DNA of 64,000 nt from Candidatus Saccharibacteria bacterium UBA5148 (GTDB taxonomy: Bacteria > Patescibacteriota > Saccharimonadia > Saccharimonadales > UBA4665): the NCBI GenBank assembly GCA_002413835.1, contig DHXU01000003.1:910-64909 (forward strand), read 5' to 3'. Below are positions 53,241 to 61,340 of the stretch, in pieces. Numbering within the stretch: position 1 is the stretch's first letter; each line of letters opens with the position of its first letter. Under the pieces are notes generated by a model that was not told the origin of the DNA, did not search any database, and saw only the letters and a program-made list of their open reading frames with translations. Made by a program: the position numbers and the translations under genes.

Positions 53241-53288
53241 TGAAATAACATAAGAGCCTACTACGTAGTAGGCTCTTATGTTATTTCA
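53241..53288. terminator. Perfect 24-bp palindrome, bidirectional terminator
   Basis: Exact inverted repeat with 24-base arms and no loop, TGAAATAACATAAGAGCCTA... mirrored by its complement. It lies between the converging receiver gene and rpmA. Arms contain AT-rich ends that give a T-run in both directions. Unusually perfect and loop-free for a terminator. Confidence 0.8.
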
Positions 53289-53295
53289 GTTATGT

Positions 53296-53568
53296 CTAGA
53301 CGACAGTAACTTCGGTGCGGCGGATGCTGCGACCGGTGAAGTTACGGACTTTGCGGCTGGTGAAGGTGACAACACCGTCACGGGCAGCGTGGATGGTGAA
53401 GTTACGGCTCAGCTTGGTGCCGTCGCCGGCGCGCTTCGTCAGGCCGATCTGGCGGACGATTACCTGGCCGACAGAGACTTTCTGGCCACCAGAAACTTTG
53501 ACGCCGAGGCGCTGGCCGGGACTATCTCGAGTATTTTTGGCAGTACCGCCAGCTTTTACATGTGACAT
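53296..53568 (-). CDS. rpmA: Ribosomal protein bL27
   Basis: 90 residues on the minus strand. Starts MSHVKAGGTAKNTRDSPGQR, then RLGVKVSGGQKVSVGQVIVRQ and ends in RNFTIHAARDGVVTF; this is the bL27 pattern near the peptidyl-transferase centre. The N-terminus is not processed, and the rplU gene that usually precedes it is not here. An ORF in the opposite strand at 53278 is a shadow of this gene. Confidence 0.92.
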   Translation of the reverse strand: MSHVKAGGTAKNTRDSPGQRLGVKVSGGQKVSVGQVIVRQIGLTKRAGDGTKLSRNFTIHAARDGVVTFTSRKVRNFTGRSIRRTEVTVV

Positions 53569-53584
53569 ACGATGTTACCTCTAT

Positions 53585-54805
53585 CTATAACTTTTCTAAA
53601 ATGAGTAGCTCGCGGGCGACGATTTGGTCTTCTCGGAAGTAGATCAGTTCGCTGTCCCGGGCGTGCTCAAAACTTATACGATTGTACCCCACTTCTCTCA
53701 AGGAGTCAAGGAGTTGCAGGTGCTTAAACTGGCCGCGCCCGATCTGCCAGGCTGGTATGGCCAGACACAGCCGGGCGCCGCGTGGCAGCTGGGTGCGGAT
53801 GTTACCCAGGAACTTTTTGATGATCAGGTTACAGTCGCTGGCTGTCTGGTTCAAAACTTCGTTACCCGGCACAGCAGTGAAGGGCTTGCCGAGGTAGGTT
53901 TCGGAGGCAACAACACTAGGCATCGGTAACCAGTTGTGGGTCGTAGCATCACCAACTTCAACTTTGAAATAGCGCCACGACGGGTCATCGTCGTATTCTG
54001 GTGGGCGCCGGACTGGCGATTCGGGCTGCTTGAGAAGCCACATCATGTTCTCGTCGGTATATTCGACCATGCGCGGCTCTATATCTGTTCCGTAGACGTC
54101 GATGCTCATCAGCGATGCTTCCTGTAAGACGACACCTGTACCGCAGAACGGATCAAGCAGGTAGACGCCTTTGGTTATGTCGGACTTCGAGACAGCCAGA
54201 TTAATGATAATCTGCGCCAGCTTCGGCGGCAGCATGCCGACACGGGTATCACGCTTCGGGCGGTCGCGGTCGCGGACAGTGTAACTGTTGATGTCCTGGA
54301 CGCGTACCGTCTGCCCAACGATGGTCTGATTGCCGCTCCGCACGAAGAGCAGCTCCCAGCCCGTCGGGCCAGTCAGGTTGTTGTGTATGACAGAGGCGCT
54401 GTTCAGCTCCAGCTCTTTGTTAGGTGTCAGCCGGACTGACCGGCCGGTTTGCTTGATGACTTTCTTCAGGCTGAGCCCGGTCGCCATTATATGCTGTGTC
54501 GTGACACGCAGGCCGTAGACACTTAGTCCGAGCTGCATCTTGCCCTCTGGCAGCTGCTCAGCATGCTTCGGCGACGATTTCAGCAGGTAGTCTTCGACCT
54601 TGCGCCAATCGGTGGTATCGAGAACTGTCAGGACACTGGCAAGCTTGATACTGCCACCCAGGCGGTCAAAGTCCACATCGGACGAATCGATATCCAGCAG
54701 GGCAGCGCTGCGCTCGACCGGATGCACGGCGCCCATGCCGAACAGGCTTTCCAGCTCAGCCAGGCCAAGCGCCGGCTGACGTCCAAGAATTAATAAACTT
54801 TGCAT
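53585..54805 (-). CDS. THUMP-type RNA (guanine-N2) methyltransferase-like protein
   Basis: 406 residues. N-terminal part resembles a THUMP-like RNA-binding region; the C-terminal Rossmann fold has DPFCGTGVVLQEASL, a SAM-binding motif like that in Trm11/TrmG10 tRNA m2G enzymes. The usual catalytic NPPY/DPPY motif is not seen; the equivalent position reads SETYLGKPF. Target RNA not known. It lies 17 bases downstream of rpmA's start on the same strand and TATACT ends 6 bases before its ATG. Confidence 0.82.
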   Translation of the reverse strand: MQSLLILGRQPALGLAELESLFGMGAVHPVERSAALLDIDSSDVDFDRLGGSIKLASVLTVLDTTDWRKVEDYLLKSSPKHAEQLPEGKMQLGLSVYGLRVTTQHIMATGLSLKKVIKQTGRSVRLTPNKELELNSASVIHNNLTGPTGWELLFVRSGNQTIVGQTVRVQDINSYTVRDRDRPKRDTRVGMLPPKLAQIIINLAVSKSDITKGVYLLDPFCGTGVVLQEASLMSIDVYGTDIEPRMVEYTDENMMWLLKQPESPVRRPPEYDDDPSWRYFKVEVGDATTHNWLPMPSVVASETYLGKPFTAVPGNEVLNQTASDCNLIIKKFLGNIRTQLPRGARLCLAIPAWQIGRGQFKHLQLLDSLREVGYNRISFEHARDSELIYFREDQIVARELLILEKL

Positions 54806-54811
54806 AGCTCT

Positions 54812-54817
54812 AGTATA
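54812..54817 (-). promoter_or_regulatory. -10 element of the THUMP methyltransferase gene
   Basis: TATACT on the minus strand, 6 bases before the ATG at 54805, again with no room for a leader. Confidence 0.55.
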
Positions 54818-54845
54818 CGGTATAAATCATCTATCCAGTTTCGGG

Positions 54846-54851
54846 TATAAT
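54846..54851 (+). promoter_or_regulatory. -10 element of the flippase-like gene (leaderless layout)
   Basis: TATAAT ending 9 bases before the ATG at 54861. It lies about 30 bases from the opposite-strand TATACT at 54812, so two back-to-back promoters share the divergent gap. Confidence 0.55.
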
Positions 54852-54860
54852 GAGCTGTAT

Positions 54861-55937
54861 ATGTCTCAACCGGCACACCCGACTTCTCATACCTCGCCTT
54901 CGTCTTTTTTTACGCGCCACTGGAAGTTGATCCTGAATCTTGTGACCGTATTGGCATTGGTGGTGCTGATTTACGCCATCCGTGAGCAGTTGGTCGAGAC
55001 GCTGAGTAATCTGCACCACGTCAATCTCTGGATATTGGCGCTGATCATCCCGATCGAGGCACTGAATTATCATGCCCAGGTCAAACTCTACCAGCGGCTA
55101 TTCGCAGTGGTCGGCAACAAACTTTCGTATAAATTTCTGTACCGGGCTTCGCTGGAGTTGAATTTCGTAAACCATGTCTTCCCGAGCGGTGGCGTGTCCG
55201 GTATTTCGTACTTCGGACTGCGGTTGAAGGACGGCCAGCAGATTACCGCCAGCAAGGCGACACTGGTGCAGGTGATGAAGATCGTGCTGACAGTGCTGTC
55301 GTTTGAGATTCTACTGATTGCCGGGCTGATATTCCTGGCGGTGGCAGGCAAGGCCAGCAACATTGTCATGCTGGTAACGGGTGCACTGTCGACGGTGCTG
55401 ATTATTGGCACCTTTGTCTTCATGTACATCAGCGGCAGCCAGCGCCGGATCAATGCCTTCTTTACGGCCGCGACGCGGTTCGTGAACCGGATGATACAGC
55501 TGTTCCGCCGCAACAATCCGGAGACGATAAACATCGAGCGCGCCAGAGTAGCGTTCGATGACCTGCACGCCAACTATCTGCTGTTCCGCAATCATTACCG
55601 CGAGCTGCGCAGTCCGTTCTGGTATGGTTTGCTGGCCAGCATCACGGAACTGGCAGCGATTTACGTTGTGTATGTCGCCTTCGGTGAATATGTGAACGTT
55701 GGTGCAGTCATTCTGGCCTATGCGGTTGCCAACTTTGCCGGGCTGGTGTCGGTACTGCCTGGGGGTGTCGGCATCTACGAAGCGCTGATGACGGCAGTGC
55801 TGGCTGCCGGCGGCGTTCCGGCGGCCGTCAGTCTGCCGGTCACAGTGATGTACCGTGTCGTCAACACGCTTATCCAGGTGCCGCCGGGCTATTTTTTCTA
55901 CCACAAGGCGCTGCGCGGCGATAGGAAAGGTGATTAG
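54861..55937 (+). CDS. Flippase-like membrane protein (LPG synthase TM-domain/UPF0104 family)
   Basis: 358 residues with about eight membrane helices. FPSGGVSGISYFGLRLK and AVANFAGLVSVLPGGVGIYE match the MprF N-terminal flippase family, which moves lysyl-phosphatidylglycerol in other bacteria. The soluble synthase domain is absent, so it is a stand-alone lipid transporter-like protein; its substrate is unknown. A palindromic element follows within 11 bases of its stop. Confidence 0.85.
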   Translation: MSQPAHPTSHTSPSSFFTRHWKLILNLVTVLALVVLIYAIREQLVETLSNLHHVNLWILALIIPIEALNYHAQVKLYQRLFAVVGNKLSYKFLYRASLELNFVNHVFPSGGVSGISYFGLRLKDGQQITASKATLVQVMKIVLTVLSFEILLIAGLIFLAVAGKASNIVMLVTGALSTVLIIGTFVFMYISGSQRRINAFFTAATRFVNRMIQLFRRNNPETINIERARVAFDDLHANYLLFRNHYRELRSPFWYGLLASITELAAIYVVYVAFGEYVNVGAVILAYAVANFAGLVSVLPGGVGIYEALMTAVLAAGGVPAAVSLPVTVMYRVVNTLIQVPPGYFFYHKALRGDRKGD

Positions 55938-55947
55938 ATGGCTGGGC

Positions 55948-56055
55948 TGAAATACACCACTTTTTCACTAAGGCACCTCGGAAGCGCAAAATGTGCCACT
56001 ATGTGGCGCACATTTTGTGACCCGGACGTGCCGAGGGGAAAAGTGGTGTATTTCA
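55948..56055. repeat. Palindromic repeat element, copy B
   Basis: 108-bp imperfect palindrome in the gap between the flippase-like gene and xseA. Outer arms are exact: TGAAATACACCACTTTT against AAAAGTGGTGTATTTCA. Inner arms hold GGCACCTCGGAAGCGC and its opposite TCCGGGTCAC-like arm, with AAAATGTGC and a small loop. The order is the reverse of copy A (39176-39260), so the two are in opposite orientation. It ends 16 bases before the xseA start. Confidence 0.78.
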
Positions 56056-56071
56056 AACAAAAGGATCTCGT

Positions 56072-57280
56072 GTGTTAGACGACTTGCCGGACATCAAAGT
56101 CTCGGTCAGCGAGTTTGTCGACCTGCTAAATGAAACCTACGAATTCGCATTTCCGAGCATCGTTATCAGCGGCGAGCTGGCCAACCTGCGGGTTAGCAAG
56201 AACCGCTGGGTTTATTTCGATCTGAAAGACGAAACAGCCAGTGTCAAGTTCTTTGGTACCATCCAGCATCTGCCTGGCCCACTCGAAAATGGCATGTTGC
56301 TCAATGTCCGCGGCACGCCGCATATGCACGAATTGTATGGCTTCAGTGTCAATGTGCAGCTCATCGTTCCCGCCGGCGAGGGCTCAATCCGCCGGGCGGC
56401 CGAACTACTGACAGCCAAGCTGCAGGCCGAGGGATTATTCGATGACAGCCGCAAACGGCCGTTGCCATATCCACCGCGGCGTATAGGCTTGATTACCTCG
56501 GTCCAGTCGGCGGCCTATGCCGATTTTATCAAGATCGTGGCCGCACGCTGGGGCGGACTACGGATTGATCTGGTCGACGTCCAGGTCCAGGGCGAACCAG
56601 CACCGGCTCAGATCGTGGCTGCCATCGAACGATTCAATACGACGGCAGATCCACCGGAAATCCTGGTTCTGATCCGCGGCGGCGGCAGTGCTGATGATCT
56701 GGCGGCCTGGAGCACCGAGCAGGTGACCCGGGCGATAGCCGCCAGCCGCGTACCGACCTTGGTGGCTATCGGACATGAAGTCGATATCAGTCTGGCCGAG
56801 CTGGCAGCTGACAGTCGGGCTAGTACGCCCAGCAACGCCGCAGAGCTGATGACGCCGGATAAGCGCGTCGTCCTGGAGACATTGGCTGCGGCCGCCGAGG
56901 AAATGTATGATGCCGTCCAGGACCGCATCTACGACCAGCGAACTGCCAATTCTCAAAATATCGATGCACTCCACCGGACGGTCGTCAATCTGTTGCACGG
57001 CCACATGGACCGGCTCGCGAAGTCGCGCCAGCTGCTGGAAGTGCTGAGCCCGAATGCCGCCCTACGCCGCGGCTACGCCATCGTGCGTGACGCAAAAGGT
57101 GTTGCGATCGGTAAGGAAGTCTCTGGTGTTGCCACGCTACCATCCGTGGGTGATATAGTGCATATAGAACTTCTGCGCAGCCTCCTGGAGGCCCAAGTAC
57201 TTGAAGTGCATGAGAAACAAGTACAACAGAGTAGTGTGTATGAAACACAAGCTAACACATCAAAGAGGATTACCACATGA
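56072..57280 (+). CDS. xseA: Exodeoxyribonuclease VII large subunit
   Basis: 402 residues from GTG; AAAAGGA lies about 8 bases upstream. Subunit of a bidirectional single-strand exonuclease. N-terminal OB fold (SGELANLRVSKNRWVYFDLKD) is followed by the catalytic region (RIGLITSVQSAAYADFIK, LVLIRGGGSADDLAAW, ALSTP-like AIGHEVDISLAELAADSRASTPS). The GGGS motif is intact. xseB overlaps by 4 bases. Confidence 0.95.
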   Translation: MLDDLPDIKVSVSEFVDLLNETYEFAFPSIVISGELANLRVSKNRWVYFDLKDETASVKFFGTIQHLPGPLENGMLLNVRGTPHMHELYGFSVNVQLIVPAGEGSIRRAAELLTAKLQAEGLFDDSRKRPLPYPPRRIGLITSVQSAAYADFIKIVAARWGGLRIDLVDVQVQGEPAPAQIVAAIERFNTTADPPEILVLIRGGGSADDLAAWSTEQVTRAIAASRVPTLVAIGHEVDISLAELAADSRASTPSNAAELMTPDKRVVLETLAAAAEEMYDAVQDRIYDQRTANSQNIDALHRTVVNLLHGHMDRLAKSRQLLEVLSPNAALRRGYAIVRDAKGVAIGKEVSGVATLPSVGDIVHIELLRSLLEAQVLEVHEKQVQQSSVYETQANTSKRITT

Positions 57281-57537
57281 AAAAAACCACCGCATCGCCG
57301 GCTGACGACCAGCCGAATTACACCACGCTCAGCCAGGAACTGTCTGAAGTCATGGCTCGGCTCGAGCAGGGCGATCTCGATGTCGATGAAGCTGTTGACT
57401 GCTATGACCGGGGGCTGCAGATTATCGCCATCCTTGAAACGCATCTGCTGAATGCAGAGAACAAGGTCAATGAGCTCAGAGCCCAAAGTGGTAGAGACGA
57501 TAAAACCGACAAACAGATAGTTGACGAGGAAGAGTAG
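57277..57537 (+). CDS. xseB: Exodeoxyribonuclease VII small subunit
   Basis: 86 residues, about the usual size. Contains the conserved LSEVMARLEQGDLDVDEAVDCYDRGL helical motif (one recognisable stretch), which binds the large subunit. It starts on an ATG overlapping the xseA stop (ATGA-type), so the two subunits are made together. The C-terminus is acidic (VDEEE). Confidence 0.93.
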   Translation: MKKTTASPADDQPNYTTLSQELSEVMARLEQGDLDVDEAVDCYDRGLQIIAILETHLLNAENKVNELRAQSGRDDKTDKQIVDEEE

Positions 57538-57543
57538 CATATC

Positions 57544-58029
57544 ATGACGTGGTTGATTCTCGTAGTGATGTTGCTAGTCGTCTGTTTTGGTTTTGTGTTG
57601 CTGTACGGGGCGCCGTACCTCCCAACACTGACCAAACAGGTAGATGTAGCGCTCGATCTGATTGATCTACAGGAGGGTCAGACCTTGCTCGAACTGGGCT
57701 GCGGCGACGGCAAAGTGCTTCTGGCGGCTGCCGCTCGCGGCTGGAACGCTATCGGATATGAGTTGAATCCGATCATGGCGTTCATCGCCTGGCTGCGGAC
57801 TCGCCGCTATGGCAAACAGGTCAGGGTAGTCTGCGGCAACTTCTGGACCTCTCCGTGGCCGCCGACCGATGCTATCTTCGTATTTTTATTAGATAAATTT
57901 ATGCCCCGGCTGGATACAAAAATTGCGCAGTTGCACCAGCCGGTCAAGCTTGTCAGCTTCGCATTCCAGATTCCAACCAAAAAACCGGCCGTCAGCCGCG
58001 ACGGCCTTTTCCTGTATCTCTACGACTGA
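57544..58029 (+). CDS. Membrane-anchored class I SAM methyltransferase
   Basis: 161 residues. N-terminal membrane helix (LVVMLLVVCFGFVLLYG, about residues 6-22), then a small Rossmann domain with LLELGCGDGKVLLAAAARGWNAIGYELNP (SAM site). No catalytic motif specific to RNA or protein targets can be seen. It is 6 bases after xseB, so probably in the same transcript. A terminator-like hairpin overlaps its last codons. Confidence 0.8.
   Translation: MTWLILVVMLLVVCFGFVLLYGAPYLPTLTKQVDVALDLIDLQEGQTLLELGCGDGKVLLAAAARGWNAIGYELNPIMAFIAWLRTRRYGKQVRVVCGNFWTSPWPPTDAIFVFLLDKFMPRLDTKIAQLHQPVKLVSFAFQIPTKKPAVSRDGLFLYLYD
57987..58010 (+). terminator. Terminator-like hairpin inside the methyltransferase 3' end
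   Basis: GGCCGTC/GACGGCC stem (7 bp), a 6-base loop and TTTT right after it, located about 20 bases before the stop codon. This would be an intrinsic terminator embedded in coding sequence. Confidence 0.5.
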
Positions 58030-58030
58030 A

Positions 58031-58762
58031 ATGAACAAGTACTTGCGAACTCGTCTCAACTCGTTTACCATTAGCAATATGACACGGATGTCTTTCCGAA
58101 TGAATGACAAGGGGGAAATGAATATTCTCCTGCTACCGCTGATCTTTGCAGCAGTCTTCTTTGTGGTGACGGCCGGCTTCGGCCTCTGGGCCTATCAGAG
58201 CCGCGAAGACTACCGTACCAACGCCAACCAGAAAATAGCCGCCGCTGTCAAGGTAGCCAAGCTGGACGAGGGTATTGCCAAGGACAAACAGCACGCCGAA
58301 GATGACAAACAACCGCTCAAGACCTACATCGGCCCGGAACAGTTCGGTAGTATCCACGTATCCTATCCGAAGACCTGGAGCGGCTATGTCAGTACACAAG
58401 GTAACAGTAATACTCCACTCGATGCCTACTATCAGCCGGGCGTTGTGCCAGGTGTCCAGGACACTGGCTCGACATACGCCCTGCGCGTCCAGGTCATCAA
58501 TCAGTCATACTCATCAGTTGTATCCCGTATGAACCAGGCTGTAACGACGAAACAGGTGACAGCAGCAGCCTTCGCATTTCCAAAGGTTCCGAATGTGGTC
58601 GGCATACGCTATGATGGCACGATCCAACAGAACCTCAAGATTACCGGCAGCATGATCATCGTGCCTATCCGGGATAAGACGCTGCAGATCTGGACCGAAA
58701 GCCCAGTATATGCCGACGACTTCAATAAATTCGTACTACCGAATATAACCTTCTCGCCGTAG
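58031..58762 (+). CDS. Single-pass membrane protein, unknown function
   Basis: 243 residues from the ATG at 58031; ATG codons at 58088, 58100 and 58118 (the last with AAGGGGG just upstream) are alternatives, and the membrane helix starting at NILLLPLIFAAVFFVVTAGFG fits the shorter forms better. A long outer domain of about 190 residues follows, with YPKTWSGYVSTQG. The N-terminal GEMN... plus helix resembles a pilin-like or pseudopilin-like start, but this is only a resemblance. Function unknown. Confidence 0.6.
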   Translation: MNKYLRTRLNSFTISNMTRMSFRMNDKGEMNILLLPLIFAAVFFVVTAGFGLWAYQSREDYRTNANQKIAAAVKVAKLDEGIAKDKQHAEDDKQPLKTYIGPEQFGSIHVSYPKTWSGYVSTQGNSNTPLDAYYQPGVVPGVQDTGSTYALRVQVINQSYSSVVSRMNQAVTTKQVTAAAFAFPKVPNVVGIRYDGTIQQNLKITGSMIIVPIRDKTLQIWTESPVYADDFNKFVLPNITFSP

Positions 58763-58908
58763 TTCATCCAATCTGCTAAAACAGAGCTGCCGACACTGTA
58801 TATTTGCCCCGGCGGCACGAATTATTGAATAAACTTTTTGTATCATCTATCAACTCAGAAATATTTGGTGCTATACTACCCTGTAGCAAGTAAGTGAGGG
58901 GTACATCA

Positions 58909-59643
58909 GTGACTGATCCGACTCTGTCAGAGCTCAAACAGGCGTGGTCACAGTCAGAGCAGCTGTTCTTGTCCCTTGCAGAACAAATGAAACTGCCGCT
59001 GCTGCAGATAATGAAGCAAGCTGAGCTCGGTGCCATGCTTGGTACGGGCGGCGAACAACTGGGGCAGGTGCGGGTCAATGCCGACGTCGCACTCAAACTG
59101 ATTGATGGTTACCTGCTGAGCATGCGCCTGGCATCCGAAGAAACCTATGCCATCGAGCAGGAGGCAGTCTCGGTATCATCAGTGTTGTACGATGCCGCTC
59201 ACCAGCTGCATCCGATAGCCGAGTTGTATGGAGTCACTCTGGAACTGTCACTTGGCGGCAAATACGGACCGGTCACAGCCCACCGCGAAGGCTTGCAGAG
59301 TGCTCTGGTGACACTCGGCTATGCCCTGATAGAGGCGCTCCCGGCAACTAATTCGCCGCAGCTGCGGCTGGAACTAGCTGCCCATCGTTGCCGTTACGGC
59401 ATCGTCGCCGGACTGTACGCTGACGTTGACCGCCTGACGGCCGAGGCGCTGCGACAGGGACGACGTCTGTTCGGTGATACTCGCCAGCCATTGCCGGCCT
59501 TCAGCCACTGCGGTGGGGCAGGTGTCTTCGTGGCCGATGCCATCCTGAATGCCATCGGTGCCCGCCTGAAGGTTTCGCACCACAACCGGCGCTCCGGGCT
59601 CGGCGCAGTTCTGCAATCTAACCCCCAGATGCAGCTGATATAA
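58909..59643 (+). CDS. Degenerate histidine-kinase-like protein (no phospho-His)
   Basis: 244 residues from GTG at 58909, chosen because AGGGG lies 7 bases upstream. The sequence follows the histidine-kinase pattern: a dimerisation helix (EQMKLPLLQIMKQAEL) aligning with SHELRTPLTAI, a helix ending LIDGYLLSMRLASEE and a GHKL-like C-terminus (GGAGVFVADAILNAIGARL). The phospho-His position reads Glu and the N-box asparagine is missing, so autophosphorylation is unlikely. The next gene starts 2 bases later and encodes a receiver, giving a decoupled or altered two-component pair. Confidence 0.65.
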   Translation: MTDPTLSELKQAWSQSEQLFLSLAEQMKLPLLQIMKQAELGAMLGTGGEQLGQVRVNADVALKLIDGYLLSMRLASEETYAIEQEAVSVSSVLYDAAHQLHPIAELYGVTLELSLGGKYGPVTAHREGLQSALVTLGYALIEALPATNSPQLRLELAAHRCRYGIVAGLYADVDRLTAEALRQGRRLFGDTRQPLPAFSHCGGAGVFVADAILNAIGARLKVSHHNRRSGLGAVLQSNPQMQLI

Positions 59644-59645
59644 TA

Positions 59646-60107
59646 ATGTCGAAAATCCTATTGCTCGAACCAGATGCCATCCTGGCGAACCTGTATATCA
59701 AAGCCTTTGAGCATGTTGGCCATTACGTCCGGCGGACGGTCAGTGCTCAGGATGCTGTATTCCAGGTCGATGAGCTGCTACCGGACGTCGTCGTGGTTGA
59801 ACTGCAACTGGTGGCACACAGTGGTATAGAATTTTTGTATGAACTGCGTTCCTACCAGGAATGGCAGCACATACCGGTGCTCATCCATAGTTGTATCCCG
59901 CCGACGGAATTTGCTGACAGTATGAGTCTGTTGCGCCACACGCTGGGTGTGACGCAGTATTTATACAAACCACACACCAGCCTGCAGACTTTGCTGCGAG
60001 CCGTCTGTGACGCCGTGACGCCCGAGCATGGCAAGCCCAGGTTAGAAGACCCGATTCTCAAATTCCTGGGACCGGCTATGCCGATTCCAGCCTCCGGCGT
60101 AGTATGA
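59646..60107 (+). CDS. Receiver-like protein with Asp-to-Glu at the phosphorylation site
   Basis: 153 residues. CheY-like fold with the N-terminal acidic residues (LLLEPDAILANLYI), a Ser at the switch position (LIHSC) and Lys in YLYKPH. The phospho-acceptor Asp aligns with E52 (VVVVELQLVAHSG against LVLLDVMMPKVSG of the receiver at 52790). A Glu often mimics the phosphorylated state. It starts 2 bases after the kinase-like gene and its stop overlaps the recO start. Confidence 0.72.
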   Translation: MSKILLLEPDAILANLYIKAFEHVGHYVRRTVSAQDAVFQVDELLPDVVVVELQLVAHSGIEFLYELRSYQEWQHIPVLIHSCIPPTEFADSMSLLRHTLGVTQYLYKPHTSLQTLLRAVCDAVTPEHGKPRLEDPILKFLGPAMPIPASGVV

Positions 60108-60796
60108 ATCAGATCAATACCCAGGCTGTCATCCTGCGCCGCACAGATTACGGCGAGGCGGACCGCATCCTGACCTTACTAACGCCGGATTACGGTAAAC
60201 TCAGTCTGATTGCCAAAGGTGTCCGGCGCATCAAATCCAAACTGGCGGGCGGTATCGAACTGTTCAGCATCAGCGATATCTCATTTATCAGGGGTAGGGG
60301 AGAAGTCGGCACGCTCATATCGACCCGGCTCATCAAGCATTACGGTACTATCGTCAGCGACGTCAACCGGACGATGCTGGGCTATGATCTCATAAAGCAG
60401 CTGCACAAGGCGACCGAAGACGAGCCGGAAGCAGAGTACTTCGAACTGATTCAGGAGGCCTTTGCGGCGCTCGACGATCCAACTATCGATCTGCAGCTGG
60501 TCCGGGTATGGTTCCTGATGCAGCTGTTACGAATCGACGGACATACACCAAATCTGCAGACCGACACGAATGGCGGCAAGCTGGCCGCCGACAAACAGTA
60601 CACTTTCAGTTTCGAAGACATGTCATTTGCTGAGCGCCCGGATGCGGCTTACGGCGCCGATCAGATCAAATTCCTGCGCGTCGGGTTCGCTGGCAACCGG
60701 CCGGTGGTTATGCAGAAGATTACTGGGCTCGACGAGCTGTTGTCGGCGACGATTCCTCTGGTTCAGACGATGGCGCAGACGTACCTGCGGCTGTGA
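60104..60796 (+). CDS. recO: DNA repair protein RecO
   Basis: 230 residues. N-terminal OB fold (TQAVILRRTDYGEADRILTLLT and GKLSLIAKGVRRIKSKLAGG), then a helical domain; the zinc cysteine cluster of some RecO proteins is not seen. It loads RecA with RecF/RecR in recombination repair. The ATG overlaps the previous stop (ATGA), so it is translated with the receiver gene, an unusual pairing. Confidence 0.9.
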   Translation: MNQINTQAVILRRTDYGEADRILTLLTPDYGKLSLIAKGVRRIKSKLAGGIELFSISDISFIRGRGEVGTLISTRLIKHYGTIVSDVNRTMLGYDLIKQLHKATEDEPEAEYFELIQEAFAALDDPTIDLQLVRVWFLMQLLRIDGHTPNLQTDTNGGKLAADKQYTFSFEDMSFAERPDAAYGADQIKFLRVGFAGNRPVVMQKITGLDELLSATIPLVQTMAQTYLRL

Positions 60797-60925
60797 TTGA
60801 CCGCTACCCGGAATGCCGTTTCTGTTATCCTGACCTGACACGTCAACTGTTTGACTATTACGACATTAGACTCTAAGATAGCAACAACATTGTGTAGCCG
60901 ATGTATAAATATCAAGGAGAGTCAG

Positions 60926-61273
60926 ATGAAAGCCAGACGGGTGATTACGAGTGTTTTGTTAACTATTACGCCGGCAGCGCTTGGAGCATTAGGGATGCAT
61001 GACTTGGCCGTCAGTGATTCGGCTGAGAACAGACCACAATCGTCGGCCTGCGCGTCCGCACTTGGCCGCTGCGCGGCCATGGCACAGGATGGCAGCACTG
61101 CCGGTGAACGAATTACCGATCCGACAGATGAGTTTGTTCTGACAGAAATTGCCGCTCCGATGGTCGGCGGGGTTGTGGGTGCCATTGCTGGCCTCGCCGT
61201 TGCTGGTGCAATTGACATTCGTCGCCAGCCACAGGCTGAGCTAGTACACAAGATTACATACATAGATATCTAG
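60926..61273 (+). CDS. Small membrane/secreted protein, 115 aa
   Basis: Not recognised. Start at 60926 is supported by AAGGAGA 5 bases upstream; the ATG at 60851 would add a long polar N-terminus. N-terminal helix (VITSVLLTITPAALGALG), a short Cys-containing polar loop (SACASALGRCAAMAQ) and a Gly-rich second helix (MVGGVVGAIAGLAVAGAI). Probably two membrane segments. Located between recO and glyS. Confidence 0.6.
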   Translation: MKARRVITSVLLTITPAALGALGMHDLAVSDSAENRPQSSACASALGRCAAMAQDGSTAGERITDPTDEFVLTEIAAPMVGGVVGAIAGLAVAGAIDIRRQPQAELVHKITYIDI

Positions 61274-61324
61274 CAACCCAATTATTCACGGCATCCACAG
61301 ATGTACCAAACAGCTCAAACAGGG

Positions 61325-61330
61325 TATAAT
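61325..61330 (+). promoter_or_regulatory. -10 element of glyS (leaderless layout)
   Basis: TATAAT ending 10 bases before the glyS ATG. Confidence 0.55.
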
Positions 61331-61340
61331 TAAGCTCAAT

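Noticed and set aside
53278..53565. Plus-strand ORF of 95 codons over rpmA
   Set aside because: It lies antisense to a clear bL27 and begins inside the palindromic terminator.
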